Below the pieces are notes generated by a model. That model searched no databases. It had not been told where the DNA came from and saw only the letters and a list, made by a program, of their open reading frames with translations. DNA of 64,000 bases. Origin: an uncultured Clostridia bacterium (GTDB lineage Bacteria; Bacillota; Clostridia; Peptostreptococcales; Anaerovoracaceae). Where the stretch lies: assembly GCA_944383465.1 (NCBI GenBank), contig CALWPQ010000020.1, positions 1 to 64,000 of the forward strand. The letters are read 5' to 3'. How positions within the stretch are numbered: the first letter of the stretch is position 1; each line of letters begins with the position of its first letter. Shown in pieces: positions 17,441 through 25,597 of this stretch. Position numbers and translations under genes: made by a program.

Positions 17441-18310
17441 ATGGTAAAGCTTTCCGAGAGACTTATGCTTATAGCAGAACAAATAAAAAAGAATGAAATT
17501 GCAGCGGATATCGGCACAGATCACGGTTTTCTGCCGATGTACCTTGCTGATGAAAGCATCTGCCCTAAAGTGATACTCGCCGATGTCAGCACAGGCTCGC
17601 TTGATAAGGCAAAAAGCAATGTACGAGAGCTGCTTAAAGCGAGAGAAGAAGCAGGGTGCCCGCTTGACCCTGCTATATTTGATTTTAGGCTTGGAGACGG
17701 AATAAAGGTACTCGCGCCGGGAGAGGCTGATGTTATTGTAATAGCTGGAATGGGCGGTATACTCATATCTGAGATACTTGCAGGAAATAGAGAAACCGCG
17801 CATAGAGCGAGACGCATCATTATGCAGCCGCGGAACGGAAGCGGCAGGCTCAGATATTATCTTATAAAAAACGGCTTTAAAATAGAGCGCGATCTTCTCG
17901 TTCGCGAAGGCAAATTTATCTGCGAAGTGATAGTTGCCTCAATCTCGGAGGCGCCAAACCGGGAAATGTGCATAGACGCGCAGAATGGGAAAATTGACCG
18001 CATTCTTGACGATGGCGAAATGCCGGCGCCATACGGTGATATTTCTTATGACGTACCGAAGATGCTGCTTAAAAACGGAGAAATAGCGCGCGAATACATA
18101 GAGCGTAAGCTGTGCACAGAGAAAAAAATACTCGCGGAGATTTCTGCAGCAAATGCGCAAAACACTGAGAGAAAAAAAGACAGTAATGCAGAAGAAGCAG
18201 CTTTAGACAGCGCCGAAAGCGGCGAAGAGATCAGAAGCAGGCTCAAAGAAGTAAAAGCAAAAATATTGTATTACGAGAAACTGCTTGCGGACGGAGGCAC
18301 ATATAAATGA
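17441..18310 (+). CDS. trmK: tRNA (adenine(22)-N1)-methyltransferase
   Basis: A Rossmann-fold SAM methyltransferase for m1A22 of tRNA, related to Bacillus TrmK/YqfN. The SAM site is AADIGTDHGFLPMYL near residue 25; the family signatures VIAGMGGILISEIL and IMQPRNGSGRLRYYL follow. The product is 289 aa, about 50 longer than Bacillus TrmK; the extra length lies in a charged, probably coiled-coil C-terminus. I chose ATG 17441 because MVKLSERLMLIA matches family N-termini; a GTG at 17399 would overlap rpoD. It overlaps the next gene by 4 bases (ATGA), and trmK-nif3 adjacency is standard. Confidence 0.92.
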   Translation: MVKLSERLMLIAEQIKKNEIAADIGTDHGFLPMYLADESICPKVILADVSTGSLDKAKSNVRELLKAREEAGCPLDPAIFDFRLGDGIKVLAPGEADVIVIAGMGGILISEILAGNRETAHRARRIIMQPRNGSGRLRYYLIKNGFKIERDLLVREGKFICEVIVASISEAPNREMCIDAQNGKIDRILDDGEMPAPYGDISYDVPKMLLKNGEIAREYIERKLCTEKKILAEISAANAQNTERKKDSNAEEAALDSAESGEEIRSRLKEVKAKILYYEKLLADGGTYK

Positions 18311-19101
18311 TAACGATAAACGAATTGAGAAAAGCGCTTAATCGTATAGCGCCGGAAGAGAGCGCAGAATCGTGGGATAACTGTGGATTTCAGATAAATA
18401 CGGGCAGAGAAAACTATAGCCGTATACTCGTATGTCTTGAAATCACAAAAGCGGTCATAGAAGAAGCAAAGGAGAAAAAGGCGGAATTGATTATAACGCA
18501 CCATCCTCTTTATTTCGGCTCTTTCAAGGAAGTTGACAATAATAAAATTATCGGAAACTACACGATAGAACTTATAAAAGCGGATATTTCCGTATATTCT
18601 TCACATACATGTTTTGATAAAGCGGAGGGAGGCAATAATACCAAGCTCTGCGAGCTTTTTGGGCTCATTAACGCAGCGCCGCTCTTCACAGGAGACGGTA
18701 AGTTTGACTATGTCGGCTATACGGCTGAGCTGCCTGAAGAAAAGACTGTCAGCGAAATTGCAATGCTGGTGTCAGAAACACTCGCGCTTGCTCCTGGAGA
18801 ACTAAGATATACGGGAGACGGCGCAAAACGCATAAAAAAGATAGGTGTTTGCAGCGGAGCAGGAGTTGATATCGCTTTTTCTGCGGCTGCCAAAGGCTGC
18901 GAGCTTTTCATAACGGGCGATGTCAAATATCATGAGGCGCAGAATGCACGCGAGACAGGAATCGCGCTCATAGACGCCGGACATTTTGGCACAGAAAAGA
19001 TATTTGCAAGCAATATGGCGGAAAGGCTTTCCGCAGAGATCGGAGATAAAGCGGAAGTACTCGTTTCGACAACGGACATAAATCCATTTGTATGCATATG
19101 A
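18307..19101 (+). CDS. Nif3-like dinuclear metal centre protein
   Basis: A 264-aa member of the NIF3/DUF34 family (YqfO, YbgI), toroidal hexamers with a two-metal site; the biochemical role is still unsettled. Metal ligands are visible: ITHHPLYF near residue 62, SSHTCFDKAEGG near 99 and DAGHFGTE near 228. The first line ESWDNCGFQIN is typical. The central PII-like insert found in Bacillus YqfO (about 370 aa) is missing, so this is the short form. It follows trmK with an ATGA overlap and ends the operon just before rnpB. Confidence 0.93.
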   Translation: MITINELRKALNRIAPEESAESWDNCGFQINTGRENYSRILVCLEITKAVIEEAKEKKAELIITHHPLYFGSFKEVDNNKIIGNYTIELIKADISVYSSHTCFDKAEGGNNTKLCELFGLINAAPLFTGDGKFDYVGYTAELPEEKTVSEIAMLVSETLALAPGELRYTGDGAKRIKKIGVCSGAGVDIAFSAAAKGCELFITGDVKYHEAQNARETGIALIDAGHFGTEKIFASNMAERLSAEIGDKAEVLVSTTDINPFVCI

Positions 19102-19167
19102 GAAGATAAAAAAGAGTGATGAAGGTTGATATTTAAAAAGAAAACGCCGGCAGAATAAAAAAACAGT

Positions 19168-19195
19168 TTGCCGAAGATAAATATTGTGGTAAAAT
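19168..19195 (+). promoter_or_regulatory. Promoter of rnpB
   Basis: TTGCCG (19168-19173), 16 bases, then TAAAAT (19190-19195) preceded by TGG. The predicted start point, about 7-10 bases downstream, coincides with the first base of helix P1. Confidence 0.65.
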
Positions 19196-19205
19196 GTAAA
19201 AGTTG

Positions 19206-19561
19206 GCTTTGGGTATTCGGACAGTCGCGTGGTTTTTGCCATGAGGAAAGTCCGGGCTCCGCAGGGCAAGGATGCCGGATAACGTCCGGCGTAGGTAACT
19301 ATAGGGAAAGTGCAACAGAAACATTCCGCCGAACGGGCGATTTTTCGCTGCGTGGTAAGGTTGAAATGGTGAGGTAAGAGCTCACCGGCGGTATGGTAAC
19401 ATACCGGCCGTGTAAACCCCATCCGGAGCAAGACCAAGATAGGGCTTAAAAGGCGGCGGCCCGTCGCTGCCCGGGAGGTAGGTCGCATGAGCATATCAGC
19501 AATGTTATGCCTAGATAGATGACTGTCTATTACAGAACCCGGCTTATAGAATGCCCAAAGC
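19206..19561 (+). ncRNA. rnpB: RNase P RNA
   Basis: The catalytic RNA that trims tRNA 5' leaders. Hallmark blocks are present in order: GAGGAAAGTCCGGGCTC (CR-I), GGTAAGGTTGAAATGGTG, TAAACCCC, GGAGCAAGACCAAGATAGGG, and the 3' GATAGATGACTGTC with ACAGAACCCGGCTTA (CR-V). The ends were set by helix P1: GCTTTGGGTATTC at the 5' side pairs with GAATGCCCAAAGC at the 3' side with one G-U. A T-rich stretch follows. Total about 356 nt. Confidence 0.96.
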
Positions 19562-19611
19562 TGATTTTTATATTTTTATTGCAGTATTTTAAAGAAGGGC
19601 ATTTTGAGACT

Positions 19612-20991
19612 ATGCAGGAAAATTTGAAACAAGAAAATAAGATGGGCGTAATGCCTATAGGAAGATTGCTGGCAAGTATGGCTTGGCCGGCAATTATTTC
19701 GATGACTATAAACGCGCTGTACAATATAGTTGACAGCATGTTTGTCGCTAAGATAAGCGAGGATGCGCTTGCGGCCGTAACATATGTGTTTCCCATAAAT
19801 ATGCTGATAGTGGCGTTTGGTGTGGGAACGGGAGTCGGCGTAAATTCGCTGATTGCGAGAAGACTCGGTGCGAAGAACTTTGAAGAAGCCAACTATGCTG
19901 CAGAGCACGGACTCAGGCTTGCGCTCATAAACTGGGCGCTGTTTGCTGTATTCGGCGCCTTTTTTGCAAAACTGTTTATGTCGTCTTATTCAGATATTCC
20001 ACACATTGTGAACGATGGCACGGCCTATATGCGCATAACTACAATAGGCAGTATATTCGTGATGATTTCGATGATGACGGAAAAGACACTGCAGGCGCGC
20101 GGCAATATGATACTTCCGATGGTGAGTTCACTTATTGGCGCGCTTACGAACATAGTTCTCGATCCAATACTCATATTCGGATACTTTGGTATGCCGAAGC
20201 TCGGCGTAACGGGTGCAGCCGCGGCAACTGTTATCGGACAGTTTTTAAGTATGTGCTTTTGTATAATAGTGCTTTTTAAAATAGACAACTTTTATAAAAT
20301 AAGGATAAAAGGCTTCAAATTCAGTGCAAAAATTATAAAAGACATATATGAAGTGGGAATGCCGGGAATCGTTATGCAGGCAATAGGCTCAGTAATGCTG
20401 CTTGGATTTAATGCCATTCTCGGTGAACATACGACGGCAGTTGCTGTGCTTGGAGTATATTTCAGATTGCAGTCGTTTATATTTATGCCGGTATTCGGGC
20501 TTAATCAGGGCTCGATGCCGATTATGGGCTACAACTACGGCGCGGGAAACAGGGAAAGACTTATGCGTACATTTAAGGTGGCGTTTACAGCAGCGCTCGT
20601 GTATATGCTGTTTGGATTTTTACTGTTTCAGATATTCCCAAAAAATTTGCTCGATATATTTGAAGCATCGTCGCAGATGAAAATGATAGGTATCTCGGCG
20701 CTGAGGATGATATCTTTTTGTTTTATACCGGCCTCATTTGGTATAATGGCAACGGCCATATTTCAGGCGACAGCCCACGGTGTTTTCAGCCTGCTGTCGT
20801 CGTTTATAAGGCAGCTTGCATCGCTGCTTCCGATAGCCTGGGTGCTGATGAGGACACTCGGCGTACAATATGTATGGCTCGCGTTTCCGCTTGCCGAAAT
20901 CATCGGATTTATATTTTCGTTAATTGCGCTCAAATATGTTTACAGCAGGGATATAAAAAATTTGCAGAGTATAACAATAGCCGCCGTTTAA
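19612..20991 (+). CDS. MATE family multidrug/sodium antiporter
   Basis: A 459-aa inner-membrane exporter with about twelve hydrophobic segments in two six-helix halves. Family signs are the start IGRLLASMAWPAIISMTINALYNIVDSMFV cut into shorter matches such as NALYNIVDSMFV and GVGTGVGVNSLIARRLG, and in the second half QGSMPIMGYNYGAGN. Such proteins expel cationic drugs or metabolites in exchange for sodium or protons; the substrate cannot be told. I chose ATG 19612, because the upstream in-frame extension would start inside rnpB. A terminator hairpin overlaps its stop codon. Confidence 0.92.
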   Translation: MQENLKQENKMGVMPIGRLLASMAWPAIISMTINALYNIVDSMFVAKISEDALAAVTYVFPINMLIVAFGVGTGVGVNSLIARRLGAKNFEEANYAAEHGLRLALINWALFAVFGAFFAKLFMSSYSDIPHIVNDGTAYMRITTIGSIFVMISMMTEKTLQARGNMILPMVSSLIGALTNIVLDPILIFGYFGMPKLGVTGAAAATVIGQFLSMCFCIIVLFKIDNFYKIRIKGFKFSAKIIKDIYEVGMPGIVMQAIGSVMLLGFNAILGEHTTAVAVLGVYFRLQSFIFMPVFGLNQGSMPIMGYNYGAGNRERLMRTFKVAFTAALVYMLFGFLLFQIFPKNLLDIFEASSQMKMIGISALRMISFCFIPASFGIMATAIFQATAHGVFSLLSSFIRQLASLLPIAWVLMRTLGVQYVWLAFPLAEIIGFIFSLIALKYVYSRDIKNLQSITIAAV

Positions 20992-21005
20992 AAACGGCGC
21001 TTTTT
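20982..21005 (+). terminator. Intrinsic terminator overlapping the MATE stop codon
   Basis: GCCGTTT/AAACGGC with a 2-base loop plus one flanking C-G pair, then CTTTTT. The TAA stop lies in the stem and loop. The reverse strand lacks a T run, so it serves only the plus strand. Confidence 0.75.
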
Positions 21006-22548
21006 AATAAAGTCTTTTTCTTAAGTGTGAGGAAAGATGGTCGATAATCCATACGAGAATGACAAGCCCGATAAAGATAGAGCCTGCTTGTGGCCACGCG
21101 TAGTGATTCATGGCGAAAATGAGCGGGGCTCCTATACCTCCGGCACCTACGAGACCGAGCACTGAGGCCTCACGGATGTTTACATCAAACCGATAGAGCA
21201 CCGCGCCTGCAAAGACAGGCGCAAGCTGAACGAGTATAGTGTGGCGTATGCGCAGAAGAAGCGGAACGCCCATATCGGAGAGCGCGTTGTATGCTCTGAA
21301 ATCGAGTGATTCGATAGCCTCGGTAAAGCGCTTGCTTAAAAGTCCCACGCTGCACATAGCGAGCGTAAGTACGCCCGTAAACGCACCTGGACCAGATACG
21401 CGTATAAAGATGAGTCCGTATATTAGAAATGGTACCGAGCGGATGGCCGCTATGAGAGCGCGGAAAAATACGGCAAAAAGCATAGGTACGAGACGCGACG
21501 TGCTTAAAAACGAAAGCGGAGCTGCGATCAGAGCGCCTATAAAAGTGCCGACAAGTGAAATAGCCAGCGTTTCAAGGAGCAGATAGAAGAGCCCGCCGCT
21601 GCCTGTTTGAAAGAAAAATTCGAGATCCGGATGAATAAATCCGGAAAACATATTCGCTACTAAACTCAGGCTCGTATGTGAGAAATCAGGCGGATCAAGT
21701 GTCAGCGTGCAGAATACGAAGAGAGCAGAAACAGATAAAATAATAAGACGCAGTGCCAAGCGCGGAATTTTTCTTTCGCTGCGTACGATTTCCGTAAGAA
21801 AAGAGCTCAGCACTTCTATAATGCATACCGCAATAAACAAAGTCAGAAGTATCATACCGACTTTGGAAAATTCAAGCCATGAAACTTTTTCGTTGAGAAT
21901 AAGGCCGAGACCTCCCGCTCCCACATATCCGAGAATAGAGCTGTGACGGACATTCGTTTCGAGAAGGTAGAGCGCGTTGGTGAGATATGAGGGTGAAATT
22001 TCGGGCACGACAGCGCGGAAATATGCGCGCGCAGAAGAGGCTCCCATAGCGCAGAGCGCTTGGTGCGGTCCCATATGCGTGCTTTCAATATCTTCATATG
22101 TAAGACGCGTCATTATGGCAAATGTGTAAATCGTGATTGCAACGGTGCCGGCAAAGGTACCGAGACCGAAGATAAAAGTGGCCATAAGGGCAAGAATAAG
22201 AGCCGGAAACGATCTGAGAAGCTGTACTAAAATTCTCAGAACAAAGCTTATGGACTTTGGACTGCCGAGGTTTGAAGCACAGAGCGGCGCTAAAATAAGA
22301 GCAAAAGCGGCGCCGAGAAAAGTGCCTGTAACCGACATCTGTAAAGTGGCAAAGAGCGGAGCTAATATTTTTGGTAAATACGAAAAATCCGGCGGAATCA
22401 TCTCAAAAACTATATCGGTAAGATGACTTCGGCGTGCCCAAAACTGCGAGAACGAGCAGTCTGTAAAATATGCGGCCGCGATCAACACCACAGCCGCAGC
22501 TATCAGTTTAAGGAGTGTAAACAAAAATTTCTTTGGTGCGGAAGTCAT
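21004..22548 (-). CDS. phnE: Phosphonate-type ABC permease, two PhnE domains fused
   Basis: The membrane part of a phosphonate/phosphite-type importer. At 514 aa it is about twice a normal PhnE (about 260). Two consecutive permease domains can be read. The first has TLQMSVTGTFLGAAFAL, then GYVGAGGLGLIL near 205-216. The second has TLAISLVGTFIGALIAAPLSF near 320, then GLVGAGGIGAPL near 467-478. The GxVGAGGxG loop of each is the coupling-helix region that contacts the ATPase. Fusion supplies the permease dimer as one chain. Its ATG overlaps the phnC stop (ATGA). Confidence 0.93.
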   Translation of the reverse strand: MTSAPKKFLFTLLKLIAAAVVLIAAAYFTDCSFSQFWARRSHLTDIVFEMIPPDFSYLPKILAPLFATLQMSVTGTFLGAAFALILAPLCASNLGSPKSISFVLRILVQLLRSFPALILALMATFIFGLGTFAGTVAITIYTFAIMTRLTYEDIESTHMGPHQALCAMGASSARAYFRAVVPEISPSYLTNALYLLETNVRHSSILGYVGAGGLGLILNEKVSWLEFSKVGMILLTLFIAVCIIEVLSSFLTEIVRSERKIPRLALRLIILSVSALFVFCTLTLDPPDFSHTSLSLVANMFSGFIHPDLEFFFQTGSGGLFYLLLETLAISLVGTFIGALIAAPLSFLSTSRLVPMLFAVFFRALIAAIRSVPFLIYGLIFIRVSGPGAFTGVLTLAMCSVGLLSKRFTEAIESLDFRAYNALSDMGVPLLLRIRHTILVQLAPVFAGAVLYRFDVNIREASVLGLVGAGGIGAPLIFAMNHYAWPQAGSIFIGLVILVWIIDHLSSHLRKRLY

Positions 22549-23318
22549 AATAAAGCCTCCCGTATATTGCCGTTTTCCGACGAGGTGCCATAGATGGCGT
22601 CAATAATTTTCGGCGAAACATATTCAGGCTTTCCGTCAAAAACTACAGCGCCGGCGTTCAGTCCGATAATACGGCTTGAAAATTCAAGCGAAAATTCGAG
22701 ATTGTGGCTGTTCATAAGTACTGTGAGCTCCTGAGTTTTCTGTATGTCGGAAAGAAGCTCGAGAATCTGCCTGCCGGTTACGGGATCGAGTGAAGACGCC
22801 GGCTCGTCGGCAAGGAGGACGGAAGGGCGGCGCATAAGAGCGCGGGCTATGGCTACGCGCTGTTTTTGTCCGCCTGATAAATTCTTCACAGGTTCGTCCG
22901 CCTTATCTTTAAGCCCTACGCGTTCAAGCAGGCGCAGCGCTTCTTTGTTTCTTTCCTGTCCGAAAATCCCAAGTACAGCCGGTATAAAGGCCATATCGGG
23001 AAGGCAGGCGGAAAGCACATTGTGAATACAGCTGACATTTTCGACAAGAGCAAAGTCCTGATAGATAGTTCCGATATTTTTTTGAATAGCTCTGCGCGCT
23101 TTTCCTTTCGCCTTTTCAAGATGCCTGCCGTCTATGATTACAGCGCCGCTTTCGGCGCTTTCGGCGCCGTTTAAGATACGGAAGAGCGTAGTTTTACCAG
23201 CACCAGAAGGTCCTATTACGGATACAAATTCTCCGCGTTTTACCGAAAAATTTACAGCGGACAGAGCTACAGTGCCGTTTACAAACTGTTTGGTGATATT
23301 TTGAAGCTCAACTATCAT
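22545..23318 (-). CDS. phnC: Phosphonate-type ABC transporter ATPase
   Basis: A 257-aa ATP-binding subunit driving import with the fused PhnE. Walker A is GPSGAGKTT at about 37-45, the Q-loop is TIYQDFALVENVSC, the ABC signature is LSGGQKQRVAIARALM, Walker B is LLADEPASSLDP, and the H-loop follows at MNSHNLEF. The pattern VENVSCIHNVLSA after the Q-loop is typical of PhnC. The gene lies 36 bases after phnD and overlaps phnE by 4 bases, so the three are one operon. Confidence 0.95.
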   Translation of the reverse strand: MIVELQNITKQFVNGTVALSAVNFSVKRGEFVSVIGPSGAGKTTLFRILNGAESAESGAVIIDGRHLEKAKGKARRAIQKNIGTIYQDFALVENVSCIHNVLSACLPDMAFIPAVLGIFGQERNKEALRLLERVGLKDKADEPVKNLSGGQKQRVAIARALMRRPSVLLADEPASSLDPVTGRQILELLSDIQKTQELTVLMNSHNLEFSLEFSSRIIGLNAGAVVFDGKPEYVSPKIIDAIYGTSSENGNIREALL

Positions 23319-23354
23319 TACTGCTGCTCCTTTTTGTCTTTAAGTGACGTTTTG

Positions 23355-24404
23355 TTATTCTTCAAGAGTTTTTAAGAGCTCCTGAGCAGCTCTTTCGCCG
23401 TCGTAATCAGAATCTTGACCGAAGGTATAGCCCACCTGGCTGAATACGCTTATTATTTCACGGCCTTCTTCAGTCTCGGCTATTTCGATGAAAGCTTCGC
23501 CGACAGCCTGACGGAAATTTTCGTCGGCCATAGTATCCGATGTTTTGCTGTAGGCAATCATATCGTTATATATACCTTCAGTAACACCGATGATACCTGT
23601 ATCATTGACCATTTCTCCGGTGCCGCCGAATTCGCTCTGCCAGATAGGAGCATTTTTAATACGAATGTGACCGTAGGAAACCATTACGTCTACCTGCTCG
23701 CTGGCAAGACGGGCAACGGAAGTGGTATGAGAATCGGACTGAACGACATTGTCAAGGTCGCTGATGCCTTTGCCGTAGTTTTCCTGAAGCCAAAGACAAG
23801 GGTAGATGTAGCCTGATGCTGATGTAGGATTGAGCACCGCCCAGGTAGCGCTGTTGAGATCATCCCAGGTGAGCTCTTCACCTGCGTTTACTTTGGCAAG
23901 AAGCTCCTGACCTTTTTCGCTCGGACCTGCCAGTATTATGCAGCGATAATATGTACTCATCTCATCGGTGTTTTCTTCAATAGTGCCGTCATTCCAATCG
24001 GCAGGATTTTCGGAATCCTTGTTGATAGCATATCTGAGAGCTGTTAAAAGCACATCGCAGTCATCGGAAAACAAAACATAGTTTCCGCCTGAAATAAATC
24101 CAAGATCTGCGCTGCCAGCGGCAAGCGCCTGGCCCACAGCTGTGTAATTAGTGCCGACAGACATATCAATGTTATTTACATCGTAACCTTTTTCAAGAAG
24201 CTTAGCTTTGAGAAGGTCGGTAAGCGGCTCTGTCGCTGTTATAATCTGATCAGCGTCGGCATAAGGTGAAAATGCGATTGTGAGATTGTCAATAGTCTTG
24301 ACATCGCTGACATCTCCGTCATCATCACCGCTTCCGCCGCAGCCAGAAAGCACAGCGAGGCACATACAAAGTACAAGTAATAGTGATAAAATTCTCTTTT
24401 TCAT
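23355..24404 (-). CDS. phnD: Phosphonate-type substrate-binding lipoprotein
   Basis: A 349-aa extracellular lipoprotein that captures the ligand for the PhnC/PhnE transporter. It starts MKKRILSLLLVLCMCLAV and has the lipobox LSGC at residues 18-21, followed by a Gly/Asp linker. The Phn-D family core shows TIAFSPYADADQI, GTNYTAVGQALAAGSADLGFISGG and later DVMVSYGHIR. I chose the start at 24404 because GGAGGAA lies 8 bases upstream and it yields a clean signal peptide; an upstream in-frame start would lie inside the leader. The ligand could be a phosphonate, phosphite or, given the thi-box-like leader, something else. Confidence 0.93.
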   Translation of the reverse strand: MKKRILSLLLVLCMCLAVLSGCGGSGDDDGDVSDVKTIDNLTIAFSPYADADQIITATEPLTDLLKAKLLEKGYDVNNIDMSVGTNYTAVGQALAAGSADLGFISGGNYVLFSDDCDVLLTALRYAINKDSENPADWNDGTIEENTDEMSTYYRCIILAGPSEKGQELLAKVNAGEELTWDDLNSATWAVLNPTSASGYIYPCLWLQENYGKGISDLDNVVQSDSHTTSVARLASEQVDVMVSYGHIRIKNAPIWQSEFGGTGEMVNDTGIIGVTEGIYNDMIAYSKTSDTMADENFRQAVGEAFIEIAETEEGREIISVFSQVGYTFGQDSDYDGERAAQELLKTLEE

Positions 24405-24650
24405 ATCAGATTCCTCCGAATTATAGATTTCTGCTTTATAACAAAAAAGACATATGCACCTGCCGCATATGCCGAGCCTGACGATAAAGCAGATGCTGAT
24501 AATCCGCATAATACTAAATGCGGATAATTTTTTGGTCGACCATATGTGATCCTCTCAACCCGGCACACGGGCTCCCTCGCAATCCGGTTTTCGTCATCTG
24601 TATAGAGCGCGGCGCCAGGGAGCTCCCCCTTTCGCCGCATTCCGCAAACC
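24405..24650 (-). promoter_or_regulatory. Structured phnD leader, putative riboswitch of unassigned class
   Basis: From the predicted start point near 24650 to phnD lies about 245 nt of structured RNA. Elements on the minus strand: a 5' helix CGGTTT/AAACCG; a hairpin GCGGCG/CGCCGC (24609-24638); a segment reading GGGAGCCC...CGGGTTGAGAGGATC...GACC (24580-24534) that resembles the first half of a TPP thi-box; a hairpin ATCCGCAT/ATGCGGAT (24502-24525); then an intrinsic terminator 40 nt before phnD. The second thi-box half (ACCTGAT..GG.TAAT.CC.GCG) is not recognisable. This architecture is typical of transcription-attenuating riboswitches; the ligand class is open. Confidence 0.6.
24443..24473 (-). 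terminator. Leader terminator upstream of phnD
   Basis: On the minus strand GGCATATGC, a 7-nt loop and GCATATGTC form a 9-bp stem (one G-U) followed by TTTTTT. It would stop transcription before phnD unless prevented. CATATG at 24546-24541, upstream in the leader, can pair with either arm and is a candidate anti-terminator. Confidence 0.75.
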
Positions 24651-24656
24651 GATTAA

Positions 24657-24685
24657 ATTGTACCATATTTTATATATAAATGCAA
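24657..24685 (-). promoter_or_regulatory. Sigma-A promoter of the phn operon
   Basis: On the minus strand TTGCAT (24685-24680), exactly 17 bases, then TACAAT (24662-24657) with TGG before the -10. Transcription should begin near 24650, right at the first leader helix. Confidence 0.8.
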
Positions 24686-24803
24686 CAGAGAACCGGTAAT
24701 TTAGCAGGAAACAGTGCATAAATAAAAACAAACACTCTCGCCTTGGGCGCCGCTCACAGTTAGTTTGGTATTGAGCAAATTGAAAAAGTATAATTAAAAA
24801 GAC
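24686..24803. other. Spacer between phn promoter and cysteine-cluster gene
   Basis: About 120 bases, AT-rich, between the phn promoter and the end of the cysteine-cluster gene. No ORF, clear terminator stem or repeat was seen. Confidence 0.5.
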
Positions 24804-25382
24804 TTATTCGGCTTTTTTCACAATTGTAAGCGGAACTCTGCCGTATATGCGGTCGTCCGAGTCCATACGCACGAGGTCGTATATCAGAGGATCGCGGATA
24901 AGGTGTTTCCAGACGGTATATGTGGCCTTAATAAAGCTGTCATTAAGTTTCATCTTGTCTCTTATAAGCGGACAGGAATACGGAAGCTCGAGCGGACTCA
25001 GTATGAGCTCGAGTTCACCATCGAGATTGAGATGCGGTGCAAGCGGAAAAAACCTGCACTGGAGCGGGCGCATACTGCGGTGACATACGGGAGGAGTATT
25101 ACATCTTATAAAATAAACTTTGCCGAACCAAGAATCGGGAAAATCGTAATCCTCAGCGTACTCAGCGCTCCAGTTTATCCAATCTTCTTTCATCGTAAAT
25201 AGCTTTTCCTCGCCTGGAAGCAGATAAATGCCCATATCAAAATCCTCTGCGGCAGCTTCGCTTTCTCCATAGGTGCAGCAGACTGCGCCGCAGAGGAGAC
25301 CGCAGTCATAATCTACGGGCGAGACGGTATCGAGCAGCCTGTAAATTGCTTTGTATGTAGATTTTTTTATTGTACTTTTCAA
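24804..25382 (-). CDS. YkgJ-like cysteine-cluster protein
   Basis: A 192-aa cytoplasmic protein resembling the YkgJ (UPF0153) family of putative iron or zinc chelating proteins. Cysteines form CGLLCGAVCC near residues 27-36, then FIRCNTPPVCH near 92-101, QCRFFP near 108-113 and SCPL later, the usual spacing for a metal cluster. The function is not known. The start is a TTG with GAGGAA 8-9 bases upstream; no nearby ATG gives a better N-terminus. It stands alone between the phn operon and the divergent CoA-dehydratase activase gene. Confidence 0.72.
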   Translation of the reverse strand: MKSTIKKSTYKAIYRLLDTVSPVDYDCGLLCGAVCCTYGESEAAAEDFDMGIYLLPGEEKLFTMKEDWINWSAEYAEDYDFPDSWFGKVYFIRCNTPPVCHRSMRPLQCRFFPLAPHLNLDGELELILSPLELPYSCPLIRDKMKLNDSFIKATYTVWKHLIRDPLIYDLVRMDSDDRIYGRVPLTIVKKAE

Positions 25383-25452
25383 ATATTATTCCTCGCACTT
25401 CTTTAATTGGCGCCGGCGCCGCATAATTTTTATAGTGTAATAATTATACATC

Positions 25453-25481
25453 ATTATACCATAAAACGCAAAAGACGGAAA
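25453..25481 (-). promoter_or_regulatory. Probable promoter of the cysteine-cluster gene
   Basis: On the minus strand TATAAT (25458-25453) with a TGG extension; a weak -35 TTTCCG lies 17 bases away (25481-25476). A 12-bp GC palindrome GGCGCCGGCGCC sits in the leader. Confidence 0.5.
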
Positions 25482-25495
25482 ATTATGAAAACGGT

Positions 25496-25524
25496 GTTAA
25501 GATAGCGTTAAGAACGCGTTAAGA
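25496..25524 (+). promoter_or_regulatory. Three GTTAAGA direct repeats, 11-bp spacing
   Basis: GTTAAGA occurs at 25496, 25507 and 25518, in register by exactly 11 bp, about one helical turn. This is the geometry of OmpR/PhoB-family response regulator boxes. The array ends about 13 bp before the expected -35 position of the next gene, a normal place for an activator. Confidence 0.6.
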
Positions 25525-25560
25525 ATATTTTACCGCTATGCTAAAGTTTTCTGAGAATGA

Positions 25561-25566
25561 TATAAT
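25561..25566 (+). promoter_or_regulatory. -10 element of the CoA-dehydratase activase gene
   Basis: A perfect TATAAT 31 bases before the start codon. The region 17 bases upstream (ATGCTA) is a poor -35, consistent with activator dependence through the direct repeats just upstream. Confidence 0.55.
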
Positions 25567-25597
25567 GTGAATAATAAATCCACTGTGGAGGTGGCAT

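Noticed and set aside
24502..24533. Plus-strand terminator-like hairpin ATCCGCAT/ATGCGGAT followed by TTTTTT
   Set aside because: No plus-strand transcript ends here; the hairpin is better explained as a helix of the minus-strand phnD leader.
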